DNA of 7,076 nt from HB2-32-21 sp041603535 (GTDB taxonomy: Bacteria > Pseudomonadota > Gammaproteobacteria > Pseudomonadales > Porticoccaceae), in assembly GCA_041603535.1 (NCBI GenBank), contig JBFIEE010000089.1:1-7076 (forward strand), read 5' to 3'. Position 1 is the stretch's first letter, and each line of letters begins with the position of its first letter. This document shows positions 1 through 6,261 of this stretch, one piece after another. The notes under the pieces were generated by a model, which saw only the letters and a program-made list of their open reading frames with translations, did no database searches and was not told where the DNA came from. The position numbers and the translations under genes are program-made.

Positions 1-151
1 AGCCGTTTTGCCAGCCGCGAAACACAATGCCCCGGGTGATAATGACTTTAACTGGTCAGAAAAAACTGTTACTAGTAGGTAACACCGCTTGATTTGTGTC
101 AACTGATTGCGGCAAAATTGGGCGTTGAATTCCTAGCTTGATGGCGGACTT

Positions 152-2035
152 ATGGCACAACTCAATAGTTGCGATACTTTAATCAAAAATGCGTTGGTGT
201 TTGACGGCAGCGGCAAAATGCCTGTGGTAGAGGATGTCGCCATCCTCAATGGCAAGGTTCTGGCACGGGGTGCCGATCTCAATGTGGGTCAGGTGGGAGA
301 AACTGTAGACGCCGACGGCAAGTGGTTGATGCCGGGTATGTTGGATATTCATACCCATCTCGACCTTGAAGTAGAGGTTAACCCTGGTCTGGGCGAGGCT
401 GTGCGGCACGGCTCGACGACGGTGCTGGTGGGCAATTGTTCGCTGGGTGTGGCATTTGGTGCCCAACAGAAGGGCAATGAAGACCCCATTCTCGACTGTT
501 TTACGCGGGTGGAAAACATGCCCAAGAGTGTACTGTCGAAGTGCATTGAAAAAATCACCTGGAACAATGCCAAAGATTACCTCGACCACTTCAGTGATAT
601 TCCGCTGGGTCCCAATGTGGCGGCTTTCGTCCCGCACTCCATGCTGCGCGTTGAGGTGATGGGTACAGAGGCCTCCATTACGCGGCCCTCCACCAGGGAG
701 GAGCGCAAAAGAATGCTGGCGATTATGGAAGATTGCATGAAGCAGGGGTACATGGGCCTGTCTACTGACCAAATTGTTTTTCACTATCTGGCAAACGACC
801 CCAATAAAAATCAGCGAATTCCCAGTCACTTTGCCGAATGTGATGAGTTGCGACCATGTCTCGAGATCGTTCGTAAACACGGCGGCGTGTGGCAGACCAA
901 CCCTGACGGGGAGAAAATGTTACGCACACTCAAGCGTTACTTCTGGTCTGCGGGTCGTTTCCGCGGCAAGGCACTGAAAATTTCAGCATTGACTGCGATC
1001 GATTTTGTGTCAGTGCCGGGTATTTGGCAGAAAATGCTCAAGCTTGGCAGCGTTATCAACTCAAAATTGTTTAAAGGTAACATTCATTTTCAGGCCCTTG
1101 GCGGTAGTTTTCGAATGTGGTCCGACGGCATGATTTCGCCGGTATTTGAAGAGCTGGAGTCAACCCGTGAGATCATTGCCTGCGAGACCGACCAGCCGGA
1201 AGCGCGCCTCGCATTGCTCAACGACCCTGAGTGGTTGGAGCGTTTCAAAGGCGACTGGGCAAAGATGACTGTTGAGAATGCCAATCTGACCAAGCTGGGC
1301 GGCAATAAGGATCAGGCCACTTTTCAAATGAATTTTTCCAGAATGACGTTTCAGGACTGCGCGGTACCGAGCTGGGACGGCGACACCCTGGCCGATGTAT
1401 TAGCGCGGCTGACGACTTACATCAATAGTGGTGGTAAAAGCGGTGCCAAGTGTGAAGCGGAGGCAGTCGAATTCGCCAGATTCCCGAAAGAGGCAGTCCT
1501 TCCTCGCGAGTTCTGGTTGCAGTGCATGCGCTTGTATGACACAGGTTTTCGCTGGTGGTTTGACGTTGCCAACACCAACGAAGATATCGTCGAGCAGATC
1601 TTGTTTGATAAAAACGCCTTGCCTGGCTTTAATGATTCGGGTGCGCATCTCACGAACCTGTCCTTTTACGATGGCAATCTGGGCACGTTGCGCATCGCAC
1701 AGAAGCGTGGGTTGGAGCGCGTAGCTCACGCCGTGCACCGGTTGACACGTGAGCCAGCGGAGTTCTTCGGGCTGGACGTCGGTACCATCGAACCGGGTGC
1801 CCAGGCAGATATCGTTTTGATGAATCCCGAAAACCTGAAAGCCCACGATATGAACGTCGGTCGCACGAAGATTTATCACGAGCTGTTTGGCCAGGACGTG
1901 CTGGTCAACCGTTCGGACGGTGTTGTGGAGCAGGTGTATATCAATGGAACGCGTGTCTGGGAAGACGGCTGCCGTTACACTGAAGCCCTGGGTTCTAAAA
2001 CTCTGGGTCGGGCATTACGAGCGTCTAACGCATAG
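152..2035 (+). CDS. Amidohydrolase of the N-acyl-D-amino-acid deacylase (D-aminoacylase) superfamily
   Basis: Predicted cytoplasmic metal-dependent hydrolase, 627 aa, with no signal peptide. Seen: an N-terminal beta-sandwich start (residues ~8-60), the amidohydrolase metal motif DIHTHLD (H67, H69), GNCSLG with C96 (the bridging cysteine position of D-aminoacylases), FNDSGAHL with D495 as the candidate catalytic aspartate, HAVHRLT (526-532), and a closing REPAEFFGL...IEPGAQADIVLMNP segment returning to the beta-sandwich. Family members remove the acyl group from N-acyl-D-amino acids, but the substrate here is unknown. The protein is longer than classic D-aminoacylases (~480 aa), mainly through extra sequence between about residues 280 and 490. 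The two histidines that usually complete the tight zinc site are not evident, so function should not be taken from the name. The ATG at 152 is the only good start, because an in-frame stop lies at 134-136. The ribosome binding site is weak. A terminator follows, so it is probably monocistronic. Confidence 0.85.
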   Translation: MAQLNSCDTLIKNALVFDGSGKMPVVEDVAILNGKVLARGADLNVGQVGETVDADGKWLMPGMLDIHTHLDLEVEVNPGLGEAVRHGSTTVLVGNCSLGVAFGAQQKGNEDPILDCFTRVENMPKSVLSKCIEKITWNNAKDYLDHFSDIPLGPNVAAFVPHSMLRVEVMGTEASITRPSTREERKRMLAIMEDCMKQGYMGLSTDQIVFHYLANDPNKNQRIPSHFAECDELRPCLEIVRKHGGVWQTNPDGEKMLRTLKRYFWSAGRFRGKALKISALTAIDFVSVPGIWQKMLKLGSVINSKLFKGNIHFQALGGSFRMWSDGMISPVFEELESTREIIACETDQPEARLALLNDPEWLERFKGDWAKMTVENANLTKLGGNKDQATFQMNFSRMTFQDCAVPSWDGDTLADVLARLTTYINSGGKSGAKCEAEAVEFARFPKEAVLPREFWLQCMRLYDTGFRWWFDVANTNEDIVEQILFDKNALPGFNDSGAHLTNLSFYDGNLGTLRIAQKRGLERVAHAVHRLTREPAEFFGLDVGTIEPGAQADIVLMNPENLKAHDMNVGRTKIYHELFGQDVLVNRSDGVVEQVYINGTRVWEDGCRYTEALGSKTLGRALRASNA

Positions 2036-2052
2036 CGCCAGGTAGACCGCGG

Positions 2053-2088
2053 GGATAACCAGCCGGCACCCAGGTGCCGCGGTTATCC
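2053..2088. repeat. Nested inverted repeat (stem-loop) after the amidohydrolase gene
   Basis: The outer arms GGATAACC (2053-2060) and GGTTATCC (2081-2088) pair perfectly. Inside them CGGCAC (2064-2069) pairs with GTGCCG (2074-2079) around a CCAG loop. The result is a stem of about 15 bp with a small internal asymmetry. It begins 17 bp after the stop codon and sits 3 bp before the terminator hairpin. It has no T-run, so it is probably an mRNA 3'-end stabilising structure or a REP-like dispersed repeat rather than the terminator itself. Confidence 0.6.
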
Positions 2089-2091
2089 GAC

Positions 2092-2130
2092 AGGGCCAGA
2101 ACTGTCAGAGGCAGTGTCTGGCCCTTTTTT
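2092..2130 (+). terminator. Rho-independent terminator of the amidohydrolase gene
   Basis: A perfect 9-bp stem, AGGGCCAGA (2092-2100) with TCTGGCCCT (2117-2125), is extended inward by ACTG/CAGT across one bulged base. It runs directly into six T residues (2125-2130). This is a textbook intrinsic terminator on the plus strand and separates the amidohydrolase transcript from the next gene. Confidence 0.9.
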
Positions 2131-2171
2131 ATCTGGCGCCCCATTAATATAGACATATGTACAGTTTTATC

Positions 2172-2181
2172 GAGGCAGGGG
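2172..2181 (+). promoter_or_regulatory. Ribosome binding site for the GTG-started gene
   Basis: The purine-rich GAGGCAGGGG precedes the GTG at 2186. GAGG lies about 10 nt upstream and AGGGG about 4 nt upstream. There is no ATG in this frame before the in-frame stop at 2150-2152, so this site decides the GTG start. The upstream AT-rich segment 2143-2158 may carry a -10 element (TAATAT or TATAGA), but I see no convincing -35. Confidence 0.65.
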
Positions 2182-2185
2182 AAAA

Positions 2186-2977
2186 GTGGCTAATCTCGAC
2201 ATCATAATTGCCGATCTGCGCGCCGAGGGAGACGAGCTGTATGCATTTCTTCAAACTCTTGATGCAAGCGACTGGACTCGTGCAACGGCCTTCAAGGCCT
2301 GGACGATTAACGATGTGGTCCAGCATCTCTATTTCGGCGATTACATGGGCCTCACGTCCCACAAAAATGCTGAGGAGTTCCGCGCTTTTATGGCCGCCGT
2401 ACAAAAAGCAGAGATGCCGCTGGTGGATTATACGAGGCAATGGCTAGACCGTGAGACGGGTTCGGCGATGCTCGAGCGTTGGCACAATCAGTTTGTGGAA
2501 ATGTGTGATCGTTTCGGAGCCAGTGATCCCGATATGCGACTCACCTGGGCCGGGCCCGACATGGGTATCAGTATGTTTGCCACCGCCCGGTTAATGGAAA
2601 CCTGGGCCCATAGCTGGGCTATTTATGATTTACTCGGGCTGTCGCGCCAGCAAACGGACCGTATACGGCATATCGCGACGATAGGTGTGAAGACCTACGG
2701 CTGGACGTTTGCCAATCGTAAACTGCGGCCACCTGCACCACCACCTTACATAAGACTTGTCGCGCCGTCAGGACAGGTATGGGAGTGGAATACGCCGCAG
2801 GATGATAATAGTGTCACTGGCCGAGCCGTTGAATTTTGTCAGGTAGTGACCCAGGTACGCAATATCGCCGATACTCAATTGACCTTGGCGGGAGTAGCCG
2901 CAAAACAGTGGATGACTATCGCCCAATGCTTCGCCGGTCCGCCGGAAGAACCGCCCCAAAAGGGTGTACGGGGATAG
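2186..2977 (+). CDS. TIGR03084-like metal-binding protein, DinB/maleylpyruvate isomerase fold
   Basis: 263-aa soluble protein. The first ~150 residues match the four-helix DinB-like domain of mycothiol-dependent maleylpyruvate isomerases: an amphipathic start (LDIIIADLRAEGDELYAFL), W39-T-I..H47-L, and METWAHSW with E138 and H142. H47, E138 and H142 have nearly the spacing of the family's metal triad (His, Glu, His). The C-terminal part (~170-260) contains GRAVEFCQVVTQ, ADTQL and W-x-x-IAQCFAGPP, which I recognise as the conserved end of TIGR03084 proteins (Wyosine_form-like region). The biochemical role of this family is not established. The relatives I recall are mostly actinobacterial, and gammaproteobacteria do not make mycothiol, so any thiol cofactor would differ. 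The start is GTG, supported by the ribosome binding site at 2172-2181. It stands alone on this strand and converges on the GFA gene 46 bp away, with no clear terminator between them. Confidence 0.8.
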   Translation: MANLDIIIADLRAEGDELYAFLQTLDASDWTRATAFKAWTINDVVQHLYFGDYMGLTSHKNAEEFRAFMAAVQKAEMPLVDYTRQWLDRETGSAMLERWHNQFVEMCDRFGASDPDMRLTWAGPDMGISMFATARLMETWAHSWAIYDLLGLSRQQTDRIRHIATIGVKTYGWTFANRKLRPPAPPPYIRLVAPSGQVWEWNTPQDDNSVTGRAVEFCQVVTQVRNIADTQLTLAGVAAKQWMTIAQCFAGPPEEPPQKGVRG

Positions 2978-3023
2978 TTTTCGACGGCTACGTTCGTCAC
3001 GTGCAAACACAGGTTGGCTTTGT

Positions 3024-3404
3024 TCAGAGCCATTTCAGTTTGGTGTCTTCGTAAAAATCGCCATCCGGGTGAAAACTTTCTGGTACGTCTAGACTGCCGA
3101 GGGTGATGTCAATGTACTTGTCATGACCGCTGACCAGGCAGGCGATGGGTGTGCCGCAATCCGCGCAGAAGTACCGATCACCCTTCTCGGATGAGTCGAG
3201 GTGCTTTGGTTGCTGGGCGGTATAATGAAAGTATTGGATGGGCACCACCAGCCAGGAGACAAATGGCGCACCGCTGGTGCGCCGACACATCGTGCAGTGG
3301 CAGTTGACCACCCGCTTAATGCTACCTTCGATCCGATAACGGATCTTGCCGCAGAAACATCCGCCTGCTATGGCGGGAGGCAACGTCGTCGGGCTGCTTG
3401 TCAT
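3024..3404 (-). CDS. GFA family (CENP-V/glutathione-dependent formaldehyde-activating fold) zinc protein
   Basis: 126-aa small cytoplasmic zinc protein. The full family cysteine pattern is visible: GGCFCG (C16, C18), CHCTMC (C35, C37, C40) followed by RRTSGAPF, then FCADCGTPI (C80, C83), and the late DITLGSLD segment. In characterised members C-x-C with C-x-x-C holds a structural zinc, and C-x-C-x-x-C forms a second, potentially catalytic site. The founding member was reported to help glutathione react with formaldehyde, but most homologues have unknown substrates, so 'formaldehyde-activating' is only a fold name here. The length is normal for the family. The ATG at 3404 has a good upstream AGGGGA (complement of 3413-3418). 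It lies 55 bp downstream of the class II aldolase gene on the same strand with no convincing terminator between, so a two-gene operon is likely. Confidence 0.88.
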   Translation of the reverse strand: MTSSPTTLPPAIAGGCFCGKIRYRIEGSIKRVVNCHCTMCRRTSGAPFVSWLVVPIQYFHYTAQQPKHLDSSEKGDRYFCADCGTPIACLVSGHDKYIDITLGSLDVPESFHPDGDFYEDTKLKWL

Positions 3405-3459
3405 TATACGGTTCCCCTACGGTTTAGGTGTAAAAACGGCCCTGCATACCTGCGGATCT

Positions 3460-4251
3460 TCAATCATACATGTCCGGCTGTTCAGCCACGATCACGCTGT
3501 GCAGGGGCTGGAAGCTGAACCAGCCCGATTGTTCTGAGCCGATGGTGTCATAGGTGAGTTGCGCAATCTCCGGTCTGATCAGCTTCGGTGTTCCAGCCGC
3601 TTCAGCCATGAGCTGCGCCTGACAGGTACGCTCCATGGTGATAAACCACCACACGGCAGAATCGACACAGCTGCCAACCGTTAGCAGGCCGTGATTCTGT
3701 AGTATGCAGGCCTTGTTTTGGCCGAGTGCAGCAGCGATTCGACGACCTTCTTCAGCGTCAAGCACGACGCCGGTAAAGTCATCAAACAGCGCATGATCCT
3801 GATAAAAAGCGCATGAGTCCTGCGTGATTGGGTCGAGTTTGCGTCCAAGCGAAGACCAGCTCTTGCCGTATACCGAGTGGGCATGTGCAGCGGCGACAAC
3901 ATCGGGACGGGCCGCATGGATGTTGCCATGTATCGTAAAAGCTGCGCCATTGAGCAAGCCTTCGCCCTCCACGACCTCACCATGATGGTTGACCAGTAAC
4001 AGTTGCGACATGGTTATTTGCTTGAACGAGACGCCAAACGGGTTGACCCAGAAATGATCCGGATATTCAGGGTCGCGGACGGTGATATGCCCCGCAGCAC
4101 CTTCGTCAAAGCCCAGCTTGCCAAATAGACGGAACGCGGCAGTGAGCCTTTTTTTTCGGTGTAAACGCTCTTCCTCATGTGTTGCAAAGGCTTGTGGCTG
4201 GAATGCGGCACCGGTTCTGGACATGACAACGTTATATTCAGGTTTGTTCAT
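3460..4251 (-). CDS. Class II aldolase/adducin family protein
   Basis: 263-aa cytoplasmic protein with a single Aldolase_II domain spanning roughly residues 32-215. Seen: GAAGHITVRD (51-60), WVNPFGVSF (68-76), HAARPDVVAAAHAHS with H123 and H125, and ILQNHGLLT with H187. These histidines are the expected zinc ligands. Sugar-phosphate aldolases such as FucA carry a catalytic glutamate four residues before a conserved histidine (SEWRFH). By eye the equivalent here is A104 (NGAAFTIH), as in adducin-like members, so classical fuculose-phosphate aldolase activity is doubtful. Decarboxylase, lyase or other roles are possible. The start at 4251 gives the family-typical length. The ribosome binding site is weak (GAGA), and an internal ATG at 4224 is an alternative. 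It probably heads a transcript that also carries the GFA gene. Confidence 0.85.
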   Translation of the reverse strand: MNKPEYNVVMSRTGAAFQPQAFATHEEERLHRKKRLTAAFRLFGKLGFDEGAAGHITVRDPEYPDHFWVNPFGVSFKQITMSQLLLVNHHGEVVEGEGLLNGAAFTIHGNIHAARPDVVAAAHAHSVYGKSWSSLGRKLDPITQDSCAFYQDHALFDDFTGVVLDAEEGRRIAAALGQNKACILQNHGLLTVGSCVDSAVWWFITMERTCQAQLMAEAAGTPKLIRPEIAQLTYDTIGSEQSGWFSFQPLHSVIVAEQPDMYD

Positions 4252-4425
4252 GGCGATTCTCTACGAGAGCTGAGGTGTAGTTAACGGTGTTTGACTCGTG
4301 TACAGGGTCGTATTCATCCACCCTTGACGTCTGCGATTCCAGACTGGATGCGTGGCGGCAAATGATGATGCTAACAAAGACGTAGTCGACTCGTCTACGC
4401 AAACCAGGGCCAGAATGGGGGTATT

Positions 4426-4454
4426 AAAAAAGCCTGTTATACCTTCAACACGGC
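4426..4454 (-). terminator. Probable intrinsic terminator after glpD
   Basis: Read on the minus strand, GCC(G)TGTT pairs with AACAGGC across an 8-nt loop, with a single bulged G. Six T residues follow (complement of the A-run at 4426-4431). It lies about 90 bp beyond the glpD stop and 175 bp before the aldolase start, so it would separate the two transcripts. The stem is short, which limits confidence. Confidence 0.55.
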
Positions 4455-4541
4455 GCCTGGCAGCGCATCGGATAACCCCTGATTACAATCAGCAGCGTAG
4501 CACAAAGCTGTGGTTTTGCTTGCTCCGATGACTCTGCCGAG

Positions 4542-5756
4542 TTAGCGCGGGGGGCCGGTAAGCAGGTTTGGCAGTATCAGGGTGCGGGTGTCCGCCTTGC
4601 GCGACCTTGTGCCAAGGGTTGGCTCGATCATGGCCACCACCTTGTCCGCAGTCGCCCGATACCCCGTCAATTTACCCCCATAGACCGCGACATACCGGGG
4701 GTTTATCTTGCGGTCTGTGACCAGACTGACTTCGCGGGTTCGCCGAAACGGGCTTTTGGCGGTTTTCGGTAATACGCGCAAACCCGCCATCCGCGAGGTC
4801 ACTATCGGTTCCGTGTTAGGAAAGTAGTTGCGCAGAATGGCCAGTAAATAGGTTTCTTCCGCCGGCAGTGGTATCGCCGCTGCCGGGTCGCCGAAGTGGA
4901 CTGTCTCGGTGGTGCCGAGCAGCGATTGCCCCTGCCATGGCAGCAAAAACACCGCGCGGCCGTCGCTGGGCGATTCCAGGTAATAACAGCTTCTGGCCAC
5001 GGGGTTCGATAACACCAGGTGTGTGCCCTGAACCAGCTCGATGGGTATTTGCGATGGCGAAGGCTGGATCAATGCCGCGACGTCGTTTATCCATGGGCCT
5101 GCACAGTTAATCAATGTTTTGGTTGTAACGTGGTATTTTTCAGCCTCGGATGAGAGGTTGACCACAGCGCAATCAGGGTCTTGTTTAACACTGGTCACCG
5201 TCGCAGGGCAGGCCAGCTCAGCACCCAGGGATGCAGCCGAGCTGACGACTGCTCGTGTTAATTCTGCGTCGTCGGTCTGCGCGTCGTGATATTCAAATAC
5301 TCGCTGTAAACCCTCTTTTTTCAGGCCTTCCAGCTGTACCCATTGTTTTTGAGGAAGTGACCTGAATCTGCCGGTTTTACGTAAACCGCCTAATGCAAAA
5401 TAGAGGGCAAGCCCCGTGGTCAATTGCCAGGGTCGATACCTGGAATGTGTATAAACCGGGATATGAAACTGTTTTAGTCGAACGAGGTGAGGGGCGATGG
5501 TGAGGAGTGTCTGGCGCTCTCGTAGACTTTCCCTGACCAGGCCGAGCTGGCCGCTTTGTAAGTAGCGTAAGCCACCGTGGATGAGTTTGCTCGATTTGCT
5601 CGAGGTGCCAGAAGCCCAGCCGTATTTCTCGATCAGCAACGTGGTATAGCCAGCCGCGGCCGCCGCCTGAGCAACCCCCGCGCCGTGAACCCCACCGCCA
5701 ATGATGGTCACGTCAAACTGCCGTCCCGACAGCCGCTGTCCTGAAGTGTCCGTCAT
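4542..5756 (-). CDS. glpD: FAD-dependent glycerol-3-phosphate dehydrogenase, short form
   Basis: 404-aa flavoprotein of the DAO superfamily. It is predicted to oxidise sn-glycerol-3-phosphate to dihydroxyacetone phosphate at the inner face of the membrane and reduce quinone. Seen: the FAD dinucleotide motif IIGGGVHGAG (18-27), an acidic E43 ending the second strand, the GlpD signature ASGTSSKSSKLIHGGLRYL (48-66), INCAGPWINDV mid-protein, AGLRVLPK with downstream arginines, and YGGKLTGYR (359-367). The protein ends soon after this, 37 residues past GGKLTGYR. The C-terminal helical domain of standard GlpD (~500 aa) is therefore absent. No continuation is visible in any minus-strand frame downstream, where a terminator occurs instead. 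The start at 5756 has AAGG about 8 nt upstream. A promoter is proposed at 5833-5861. A glycerophosphodiesterase further upstream on the same strand supports the substrate assignment. Confidence 0.88.
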   Translation of the reverse strand: MTDTSGQRLSGRQFDVTIIGGGVHGAGVAQAAAAAGYTTLLIEKYGWASGTSSKSSKLIHGGLRYLQSGQLGLVRESLRERQTLLTIAPHLVRLKQFHIPVYTHSRYRPWQLTTGLALYFALGGLRKTGRFRSLPQKQWVQLEGLKKEGLQRVFEYHDAQTDDAELTRAVVSSAASLGAELACPATVTSVKQDPDCAVVNLSSEAEKYHVTTKTLINCAGPWINDVAALIQPSPSQIPIELVQGTHLVLSNPVARSCYYLESPSDGRAVFLLPWQGQSLLGTTETVHFGDPAAAIPLPAEETYLLAILRNYFPNTEPIVTSRMAGLRVLPKTAKSPFRRTREVSLVTDRKINPRYVAVYGGKLTGYRATADKVVAMIEPTLGTRSRKADTRTLILPNLLTGPPR

Positions 5757-5796
5757 TAATCAGCCTTGCCAAGAGTGCTAAAGTTGCTGCTGACTC

Positions 5797-5810
5797 CCCC
5801 TGATCAGGGG
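5797..5810. promoter_or_regulatory. Perfect 14-bp palindrome in the glpD leader
   Basis: CCCCTGATCAGGGG is fully self-complementary, with its centre about 47 bp upstream of the glpD start codon. With no loop it is a poor RNA hairpin and looks more like a binding site for a dimeric DNA-binding protein. It does not resemble the E. coli GlpR operator as I remember it. The regulator is unknown. Confidence 0.45.
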
Positions 5811-5812
5811 TG

Positions 5813-5834
5813 CTGAGCTGCCCAATCGGCTCAG
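5813..5834. promoter_or_regulatory. Inverted repeat over the predicted glpD start site (possible operator)
   Basis: CTGAGC (5813-5818) and GCTCAG (5829-5834) are perfect 6-bp arms separated by 10 bp, so their centres are about one and a half helical turns apart. The right arm touches the proposed -10 element and the repeat covers the likely transcription start. This is the position expected of a repressor operator. It could instead form a hairpin in the leader. Confidence 0.4.
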
Positions 5835-5861
5835 TATGGGTGCCCGGACTTAAACACTCAA
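5833..5861 (-). promoter_or_regulatory. Candidate sigma-70 promoter for glpD
   Basis: On the minus strand TTGAGT (-35, complement of 5856-5861) is separated by exactly 17 bp from CATACT (-10, complement of 5833-5838). Each matches four of six consensus bases. Transcription would begin near 5826, giving a leader of about 70 nt that includes the palindrome at 5797-5810. Confidence 0.45.
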
Positions 5862-5900
5862 TGGGTTTGGGCTATAGAAAACAGGGCAGAAGAAGTTTTG

Positions 5901-5980
5901 GTCTCCCAGTGAGGTATTGCGTCGAGTGACATCTATTGTGTGAGGAGTAAGAGAAAACCGGAGGCATACTGCTGGGAGAC
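5901..5980. repeat. Long-range 9-bp inverted repeat with a 62-nt interior
   Basis: GTCTCCCAG (5901-5909) is perfectly complementary to CTGGGAGAC (5972-5980). Pairing may continue inward after a small bulge (GGTAT with ATACT-like bases). The arms could close a structured RNA or mark the ends of a small element. The flanks do not extend the match and I see no target-site duplication. A weak plus-strand -10-like TATAGA lies at 5872-5877. Confidence 0.45.
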
Positions 5981-5986
5981 ATAAGG

Positions 5987-6030
5987 TGTCGGGACATAAA
6001 AGTAGACAGATTTATTTTTAAGTGAATTTA
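5987..6030. repeat. Possible remnant of a dispersed GACAGATTTATTTTT-type repeat
   Basis: The core TAGACAGATTTATTTTT resembles the GGGACAGATTTATTTTT-like strings I associate with flanks of IS200-like/REP-associated tyrosine transposase genes in many proteobacteria. No transposase reading frame accompanies it here. The match is from memory and eye, so it is tentative. Confidence 0.25.
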
Positions 6031-6261
6031 ATGCCAGGCAAGGTAAGCGTGTTGGTGGCGGCATATCCACATCATATTGTGCAGCGAAGCCATAACTGCA
6101 ATTCGGTGTTTGTAGACGAGGAGGGTTGCCGATTTTGGGTCTGTAGATAAAACTGCACAACTGCTTATCATCGAAAATCAGTAACGGCCAGGGACAGGCC
6201 CTGATGAACAAGAAAGAACCGGACGCATTTTACTCCGAATAAAAGAAACCTGCCTCCGCGC

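Larger units (their letters stand above)
5757..6261. other. Non-coding stretch between glpD and the small membrane protein gene
   Basis: About 500 bp without a credible gene. The part next to glpD holds the candidate promoter and two palindromes. The middle holds a long-range inverted repeat (5901-5980) and an AT-rich repeat-like motif (5987-6030). From 6031 to 6261 I see only a short hairpin, CAGGG/CCCTG at 6188-6202. The one longer minus-strand reading frame here (5933-6211) needs a TTG start, lacks a ribosome binding site and has a composition unlike a normal protein. Confidence 0.6.

Noticed and set aside
2..82. Open plus-strand frame at the left edge ending at a TAA (80-82), a possible C-terminus of an upstream gene
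   Set aside because: Only 26 codons are visible, they match nothing I recognise, and the other two plus frames are also open for part of this stretch. It cannot be told from chance.
179..880. A 233-codon minus-strand frame inside the amidohydrolase gene
   Set aside because: It is antisense to a clearly conserved protein, its product has no recognisable domain, and its histidine-rich composition is the mirror of the real codons.
1400..1879. A 159-codon minus-strand frame inside the amidohydrolase gene
   Set aside because: A shadow of the coding strand, which carries the conserved DSGAH and REPAEFFGL motifs at the same place.
2978..3023. Search for a bidirectional terminator between the convergent TIGR03084-like and GFA genes
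   Set aside because: Only a 4-bp GACG/CGTC stem without T-runs on either strand was found.
4329..4344. GTCTG/CAGAC small inverted repeat upstream of the aldolase gene as an operator
   Set aside because: Only 5-bp arms, and no convincing promoter hexamers nearby, so too weak to annotate.
5933..6211. A 92-codon minus-strand reading frame in the gap upstream of glpD
   Set aside because: It requires a TTG start with no ribosome binding site. The product is cysteine-, proline- and tyrosine-rich without any domain, and it overlaps the inverted repeat and the AT-rich repeat-like motif. It is more likely chance or a decayed repeat.
6204..6242. A 12-codon plus-strand ATG frame next to the CAGGG/CCCTG hairpin
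   Set aside because: Too short, with no clear ribosome binding site and no gene downstream for which it could act as a leader peptide.
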